A DNA stretch of 64,000 nucleotides, taken from Leguminivora glycinivorella (lineage: Eukaryota; Arthropoda; Insecta; Lepidoptera; Tortricidae). This document shows positions 57,764 through 64,000 of this stretch, piece after piece. The first letter of the stretch is position 1, and each line of letters opens with the position of its first letter. The translations under genes were made by a program, and so were the position numbers. The notes under the pieces are model-generated. The model worked only from the letters and a program-made list of their open reading frames with translations, was not told the origin of the DNA and searched no databases. The stretch spans positions 7,440,001 through 7,504,000 of the forward strand of contig NC_062996.1 of NCBI RefSeq assembly GCF_023078275.1, in the 5' to 3' direction.

Positions 57764-58096
57764 TTAGTGTGAATGGGGGAAATATCGTAGAAACAAAAAT
57801 AGGGTGTCCATGAAAAAGTGAATGCATTTAGCATTTGCGCGACTAGCAGATAAGTCTATATCCAGATTTCTAAAACACTGCAGGACACCCTCTAAACATT
57901 CATCATTTAATTCACATTCAAATTCCGAATGAGCCTTTTTAGATTCCTTATCGGCTATCACATTACGTTCGGATTTAACATATGAGGCAAATATTGTGGT
58001 AATATGTCTATCTTCACATTCACTCCACTGCCAAATTTTGCCTAGCAATTGAATTAAGGTGCAGGTAACATGTTCCCCCGGGCGATGAGTATACAT
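57764..58096 (-). pseudogene. DIRS RNase H remnant
   Basis: A 110-codon open stretch with ERNVIADKESKK and a following DIDLSASRAN motif, as in the RT-RNase H C-terminus of DIRS elements (usual form NxxAD..SR and IDLFASR.N). Confidence 0.65.
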
Positions 58097-58739
58097 ATAT
58101 GAGATGACTGTGAATTATCTATTCTTAAAAGAATCTCACAGTCAGATAGGATCAGATCAGAACAAAATGTCTTTAAAGATAAGAAATGCGCTATATAAGC
58201 TCTAGATAATTTATGTGATGTTCTCTCCCAACATCATTCCATAACCCGGCAGCTGTCTCCCTACCACAGGAGCCGCCTCAACCTGTCAATGAATTATCTC
58301 TATAAATTTCTCTATAAGATTTATTACACTAAATTTTGCATTTAGCCTCATTTATAGTTCTTGCCACCATTCTAAATCATTTTTTACACTAAGCATATAA
58401 GTAAGCATAATGAAATAATAATTGTCATTATTTTTTCTTAAGTATATATATTTTTGTCTCTATTTATTTTGAATACATGTAGCCATATTCAGTGGCAGGA
58501 CAAATAGAGACTAGCAAGCCAGTTAAACGGGCAACATCCCTAATATAATAATTTGACAAGTTTATAAATAAATTTATTTCTTATTTAACTTTAGATTGAT
58601 TCTTATCTGGTAAAGAAATATGTAATTTCTTAGAGTCTAATATGAAACCTAGATATTAGACAGCATATCTTTGTTTTAAGCAGTTTTTTCTTCCTTTAAG
58701 CCCCAGATAGGAAACGATATCAAATGTAACTTAGTGTCT

Positions 58740-59375
58740 TTTAACTTTTGTCATGAGAACTTCCTACAGTAAATATGTCATCTAGGTAGTTGCTCATTAT
58801 GCAACCTTTTAGATCTTATGTTTCATGACAGGTCTGAGTAGTCACTGTACATATAAGGAAACATTTAATTCTAAGGGTAAAACATGAAACTGAAATATTT
58901 CAGTATTGGACAAGAAACAGGTATTTCCTATATTTATGGTGTATATATGTCATAAAATAGGGCATCTTGAAAATCTAAAGTGCTCATGAAGCAATTTTTG
59001 TGCCATTAGTTTCCTCCTGAGTCCTGACATGTAAATTAATAAATTCAATTAATTTTTTAGATTCTTTAAAAAGTCAAAATAAATCACTAGTCTCTGTATG
59101 ATTCTGCCACAAACAATATTTTAGACACATATTACTTTCCAAAAGAATCACAACTCACAAGGTAAATGTTTTACAATACCTTTTATTAACAGTTCAGACA
59201 TAAGTGTTTAGTAAACACCACACTGTCAAAATCAGAGAAAGATATCAATTTAGGAATAACTGATTGTAATGTCATAGATAAAAATGAGATTTTGTTCCCA
59301 GATGGCCAAGACCAGACCCTTGGGTCATTGGTCATATTCTGCCAGTGCGCCAAAAAATATTTAATTTGATCGCAG
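58740..59375 (-). pseudogene. DIRS reverse transcriptase remnant
   Basis: Minus-strand HWQNMTNDPRVWSW at ~59315-59360 is the RT N-terminal motif of DIRS. NYLDDIFTVG at ~58765-58790 is the palm catalytic motif. Stops and frameshifts occur between them. Confidence 0.65.
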
Positions 59376-60189
59376 TTATACCAACCTGATCATTTAACAG
59401 CTATTGTAATAGTAATATTGCTGAGTGCGACACGTCCGCTGATGGTGTGGCTTGGCAGAAGAGGTGGTGTTGTTAGGGTCTCCTGTGGTACAGCTTCTGA
59501 CCTTGGGCTCTGGGTATGTCTCTGTGTTATTGGTTGGGCCCTTGAAGTTGTATCTTCTACTAGGTTATATCTTCTAGGTCTCTTCAGATCTTCCCATTTT
59601 ATTGTAAAGACCCGACGTTATAAACATCCTTTTAAGTTGTAACTCCCTGCGTCTCACAAAAGATGACCAATTCATTCAGCAAATGTTATGAGGGCCAAGC
59701 CAGTGGCAAATAATGCGCTTGAGACTTCAGATTATTTCTGTTCTATGGCTTTATACTTTGTAACTTCTGGAGCAGGATGTTTCTTAGTTGACTTGTCCTT
59801 TCTTTTCTTTATTTATCTCTTTGTAAGCTGGAAAAAAGGTTTTTGCCAAAAAACAACCTGCTCAAGTGCCTCACCGAGAGGTTAAGACTTCATCGCTTAG
59901 ATCTTCAATTGCTGAAAAATAGGAATAGCATTTTAGTGCACTTACAAAGCAATGAGACAGCCTAGGTTGGCATACCACTTTTGATTAACTCTAGGATAAA
60001 GAGCTGTGCCTAGCCGAGCACGCCACAAAACCCAGTAGATATATCCAACATAATCCAACAAGAAGTTTGGACATCCACAGCAAGTAGCAGTAGGTTTGAG
60101 TAAAAACTCAGTGCTGTCGGCAAGGAGTGTGTCTAGTATGACAACACCACAATGCCTAAGACCGCTGGCAGCGAACGCACCTAGTATAG

Positions 60190-60480
60190 TACGCCAAGAT
60201 TGCCAAATGCAGTTAGCAAGCGGAGATACCTAGTCTAGTATTCCAATTTTGCTCAGCACAACCTTTACACATAGTGCCAGATGCAGTTAGCAAGCAGAGA
60301 TACCTAGTATAGTATTCCAATCTTGCTCAGCACAAACTTCATACAGTGCCAAATACAGTTAGCAGACAGAGATACCTAGTATAGTATTCCAATCCTGCTC
60401 AGCACAGACTTCAAACACAGCGCCAAATGCAGTAAGCAAACGGAGATACCTAGTCTAGTATTCCAATTTTGCACAGCATA
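60190..60480. repeat. ~75-bp tandem repeat, four copies, inside the DIRS element
   Basis: Unit cggagatacctagtctagta to gccaaatgcagttagcaa, in the gag-side region. Slight variation between copies. Confidence 0.8.
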
Positions 60481-61065
60481 ATCGTTCTTCCATGGCAGAA
60501 TTGGCAGTGCAAGGTGTAAAAATTAATGTGCATGACCTTCAAAAACATACAACACCAACATCTCACTAGCCGTCAGAATGTGTTTAACAAAGCACACACC
60601 ACTATCACCTCACAAAAAATATTAGAAGTTTGCAATTGTAAATTCTTTTCTTACCATTTTATGCTTCACTATGAAGGTCGTCCGCGTCTCAATGACAACT
60701 AATGGAGACCTGTTACTACTTCTCGACGCCGCAGGCAGAGATAGTGATCCCGTATATAAAGCAGAATAAGGCCAATATAAGGCCTAGGGCACGGTTTAGG
60801 TCTTGTAAGGTAAGGCAAACAATAAATTCCGCAATGCCCGCCATCATGGCGGCGACTGCGGCGAGACGCCTGCGTTGACCGGGACCTTTCTTCTGTCTTC
60901 CTCTCCTTCTCTTCTTATTTGCTCGCCTAATTTATGATACAGATTACTTTCCGCACCATTTACTTTTCTTCGATACATTATAATTCGCATTTTTTCCACT
61001 TTTATACGCAGAAAACACTTTAAAATTAGATGACGCGTAATGGCCGTCGGCTGCATGAAAACGAC

Positions 61066-61240
61066 AATGAAGTTGGTAGCGCCGAACGGCGTGACGGAGA
61101 CGCTCCGTTCGGAAATGTGACGCAACGTTTTTGAATTTTCGTTCAAAAATTTTAATATTTACTCTAAATATCATGGCTAGGGCTGTATGTACTTCGGCGT
61201 ACTACAAGTTAATATATATCATTGAAGGAATTTGTGCAGC
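61066..61240. repeat. DIRS inverted terminal repeat (high-coordinate end)
   Basis: Partner of 55635-55809. The last bases to 61251 (gtaataataat) are the unique outer end. Confidence 0.85.
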
Positions 61241-61251
61241 GTAATAATAAT

Positions 61252-61815
61252 AGAAAGAGTGCAGAGGAAGTTCTGTAGGCACATTTACAAACGACTGTAC
61301 GGATATTACCCATATATGTATCCATCTCTATTCGTAACAGGAATGGTTGGTCTTCAAACTCTAGAAACCAGACGGAAACTGCTGCATATTATGCATTACC
61401 GCCAACTGTTTCACCATAGAGTAGATGACGCATCCGTGCTTGAGAGAATGGGGCTGCAAGTGCCAAGAGCGAATGTGGTGGTTGGCATGCCGGGCGCGGT
61501 GTCGGCGCGGCGGCGGCGGCGCCTTTTCGCGGCGGCCGGCGCACCGCTCGAGCCCGAGCTGCTCTTAACCGCATCATGTTGGAGACAGACGATATTGACA
61601 TATTTGCTGATAGTGTTGGTGTGTTTTACAGAAAACTCTTAAGGTTCATAGACTCTACACTCCTTAGGTGATTAATGTAATAACCATAGTTTAACTTTTA
61701 ACTGTGTTTGCTTTTATTTATGTCAATTTAACATGTACATAATTATATTACCACATAAGTGCTTTGGTGAAATACTGTTAACTTTTGTGTATTTTTAATA
61801 AATAAATAAAAAAAC
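61252..61815 (+). mobile_element. LINE 3' end interrupted by the DIRS element
   Basis: The plus frame reads ERVQRKFCRHIYKRLYGYYP and GMVGLQTLETRR, a Jockey/R1-like ORF2 C-terminus. It ends ENS-stop (61642), followed by a 3' UTR and an aataaataaataaaaaa tail. A few upstream codons may lie at 55560-55583, before the DIRS insertion. Confidence 0.75.
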
Positions 61816-61959
61816 GTGAAAAAAGTCCCAGAATCGGGCCCCTTTTGCTATACTCTGACCGCCCCTGTCTATATTTGGTCTATACTACTGTAATGTTTGA
61901 CGTTATCACGTTAAACTACCGTCCGTAAACCGACTTTACAGACAACCAATTTTTTCTCA

Positions 61960-62332
61960 ATATCATGAAAGTAGCAAATACCTCAAAGCAATGTTCATGG
62001 TCAAGGACGATTACAATTAAATTAAATGGTTCTTGTTCTTGGGGAAATGAAAGGCATATTTATGTTTCCACATTTAATTATTTATTATACATGTTTTACA
62101 CGGAAATATAGACTGTGAAAATGTTGGCACTAAAAAGGCGCAAAATTTTCTATGGTAATTTAACCTTCGACCCTATATATTTTCAATCAATTTATAAGTG
62201 GTCTGGCTCGATGATGTGATGACTCCGCCAACGTTCATGTTTAGGAAGGCACGCGTTCTATGAAGAAGAGTGTCTGCCGAGCCCTTCATTTTTTTGCCTT
62301 TTTCTAGTGCCGAGATTTGGCTGACCGTCTAT
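61960..62332. repeat. array intergenic block, extra copy
   Basis: Contains gcaaatacctcaaagcaatg (as at 35526) and the cgccaacgttcatgtttagg / ccgagatttggctgaccgtc block (as at 38070-38470). It indicates that the 5' flank of another array unit was copied here. Confidence 0.5.
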
Positions 62333-62587
62333 GGCTCCCCACAGACAGTCTTAAAAATTCATAATCTTAAAAAAAACTTGTATGCAATCTGACAGTTCAG
62401 ATCTGTCAGTGTCTTGTCAGTGTCAGGAAGCCATAGGCTCCCCACAGACAGTCTTAAAAATTCATAATCTTAAAAAAAACTTGTATGCAATCTGACAGTT
62501 CAAATCTGTCAGTGTCAGTTTGAACTGTCAGATTGCATACAAGTTTTTTTTAAGATTATGAATTTTTAAGACTGTCTGTGGGAAGCC
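62333..62587. mobile_element. hairpin MITE plus adjacent half copy
   Basis: 62436-62587 has ~65-bp almost perfect inverted arms (ccacagacagtcttaaaaat). 62333-62435 repeats the left half directly. A related element is at 27672-27832. Confidence 0.75.
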
Positions 62588-63067
62588 TATAAATAAGTAC
62601 AGATTGGTCCCATTTTTATCAAAAGCAAGTTCTGAATGTTCTGATGACGGGATCCTGGATGAATCTAAAGAATTCTTAATTCTTATTTTTTTAAAGCATG
62701 CATTACATACAGAACAGAGTTTCTGTTTCTATAAGAACATCATACATACCTACCTATGTAGAAAATCCGAAATGACTTCAGTTGGATGGTGCATCACGAA
62801 AAAGTGAAACTTAACATTTTTGTCCTTTTTTGCATGATATATTTCAAAACGGAAAACACTTTTCTACATAATCCAACATTCGCGAGTATCTTACACACCA
62901 TCAGCCCGTCCAACAAAGTTATTTTGCTATTTGTCTTAAAAGAAATAGTTTTATTTTACATCAAAACTCTTCTGTAGTCGAGAAATGGATCAATATAACA
63001 ATCGAAAAGTAAAAGTACTTGTTCGCACACTAGTATCTGGAACAAACGTAATATAATAGAGTTTTCC

Positions 63068-63489
63068 CCTCACTAGCTCGGAAACACGTGTTTTGTCCTT
63101 TAATACCAGCGGGTAAAAACGCATTTTATCCACTAGTGGGTAAAGTAATTTGACCTTGAATAAAGTCAAATAAACTGCTTTAAAATTGATAAAAGTAGGT
63201 GAATCTAGTAATAAAGATGATTTACCACCTGTGGAACTACTGAAAGCAGTGATAAACGCATTTTTTGAGTTGTAGTTTCCTCGTTTATAGTGAGGGGAAA
63301 AGTTTTGTGTTACACTCGGGTGCAAATGTATTTTACTTCTCTTGTGTTAAATAACTCGCAAGTCCAGGATTCTATTCTCGAACCACTCGCTTCGCTCGTG
63401 GTTCAACTATAGAATCCTTTCACTTGCTCGTTTTTCAATTCCACACTCGGCGTTAAAATACAACTTTGCCCCTTGTATAACAAATAACT
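63068..63489 (+). repeat. ~430-bp repeat, copy 3
   Basis: Close copy of 12595-13016 in the same orientation, ending cttgtataacaaataact. Confidence 0.75.
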
Positions 63490-63579
63490 GTTTTCAGTCG
63501 AGTGCCATTTTTAGGCCACGAAGCTTGCCAAGTGGCGTAATAGTGAGATTGAAAAGAAAAAAGTCATGAACATGACTCA

Positions 63580-64000
63580 AATGAGTCAAAGAAAATGATT
63601 ACAACAGTCTTTGTATGAGTTACTTAAATACTTAAGTAAATCTAAAGTTAAAAATATACATTTATCAAAAATTAAAAGCAAAGATTGTATGTAACCTTAC
63701 TTCTACTGTCAGACTTATTTGATACTCAAATTAACATAAATAAACTGTAGGTATTTTCACCACTGTCACTCATCTTTCTTGGTTTTTTTTTTTACTTTTT
63801 ACACCGTTCCATCGAGTTTAAGCAAAAGAACTAAAAACTCTACATTTCCAAACAAAGCAAAGAAAATAGAGAATATATTATATTTTTATTAAATAAAAAA
63901 ATGTCAAGTTGTACGAAGCCACTGTGTGTTTTTAAGAAAGGGCCAGCTACATCCATGCGTTCGAGTGAACTTGTTTTTTTTTTTCACGAAATATCAACAC
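63580..64000 (-). repeat. array 3'-flank block, copy 3 (runs off the window)
   Basis: Paralog of 20690-21010 and 42060-42300 (gtcaagttgtacgaagcc, ctacatccatgcgttcg). It implies another minus-strand finger exon to the right of 64000. Confidence 0.6.

Larger units (their letters stand above)
55582..61251 (-). mobile_element. DIRS-type tyrosine-recombinase retrotransposon, decayed
   Basis: About 5.67 kb. It has 175-bp inverted terminal repeats (55635-55809 and 61066-61240) that look identical by eye. An internal complementary region (56092-56215) is the reverse complement of the two outer ends joined together. Minus-strand coding remnants follow the DIRS order: gag-like Pro/Lys-rich pieces (59400-60900), reverse transcriptase (start near 59370, YLDD at 58777-58788), RNase H (57764-58096), then tyrosine recombinase (57060-57380). 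All are broken by stops and shifts. DIRS elements integrate by recombinase without target duplications, and none is seen. Confidence 0.8.

Overview
This is nuclear DNA of an insect, most likely a moth or butterfly. The evidence is the AT-rich sequence, the spliceosomal introns, the ZAD (zinc-finger-associated domain) C2H2 genes, and a dense layer of repeats of types common in Lepidoptera. Repeat family names are from memory and pattern only, because no database was searched.

The window holds one plus-strand ZAD-C2H2 gene and, converging on it, a minus-strand tandem array of ZAD-C2H2 genes. The plus-strand gene (3774-16314) can be reconstructed as six exons with consistent phases (1647 nt, 548 aa): a ZAD split over exons 1-2, three linker exons, and one exon with ten fingers. 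The minus-strand array has: unit 1 (34336 to 22431; five exons, 685 aa, 17 fingers, intact); a finger exon at 39849-41347 with an in-frame stop and only one upstream micro-exon; and unit 2 (50483 to 42584; nine exons, 651 aa, 13 fingers, frameshifted in its last finger). Between ZAD and fingers lie acidic micro-exons of three kinds (A 72 nt, B 60 nt, C 54 or 51 nt). All are phase 1-1, so they could be skipped or combined without breaking frame. In unit 2 the A-B-C triplet is itself duplicated. Sequence like the 3' flank of a unit recurs at 63580-64000, so the array probably continues past the right edge.

Region by region: 1-3770, little that can be named, with GC-rich tandem repeats before the plus-strand gene; 3774-16314, the plus-strand gene with TE-packed introns, including a nested gypsy-type gag-pol fragment; 16304-16794, a TE insertion with 12-bp target duplications that supplies the gene's stop codon; 17.5-20.7 kb, a LINE remnant and palindromic elements; 20.7-35.4 kb, unit 1 with a TE-filled 8.6-kb intron; 35.4-39.6 kb, LINE tails and decayed fragments of the array; 39.6-50.8 kb, the damaged finger exon and unit 2; 51-55.6 kb, MITEs and a pair of ~1-kb inverted arms; 55582-61251, a decayed DIRS-type tyrosine-recombinase retrotransposon that keeps its inverted terminal repeats and internal complementary region; 61.25-64 kb, LINE end, MITEs and array-flank sequence.

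The genes are probably nuclear DNA-binding proteins (ZAD for dimerisation, fingers for DNA). The array looks like a young, still rearranging family. No true tRNA, rRNA, CRISPR or prokaryotic feature was seen.
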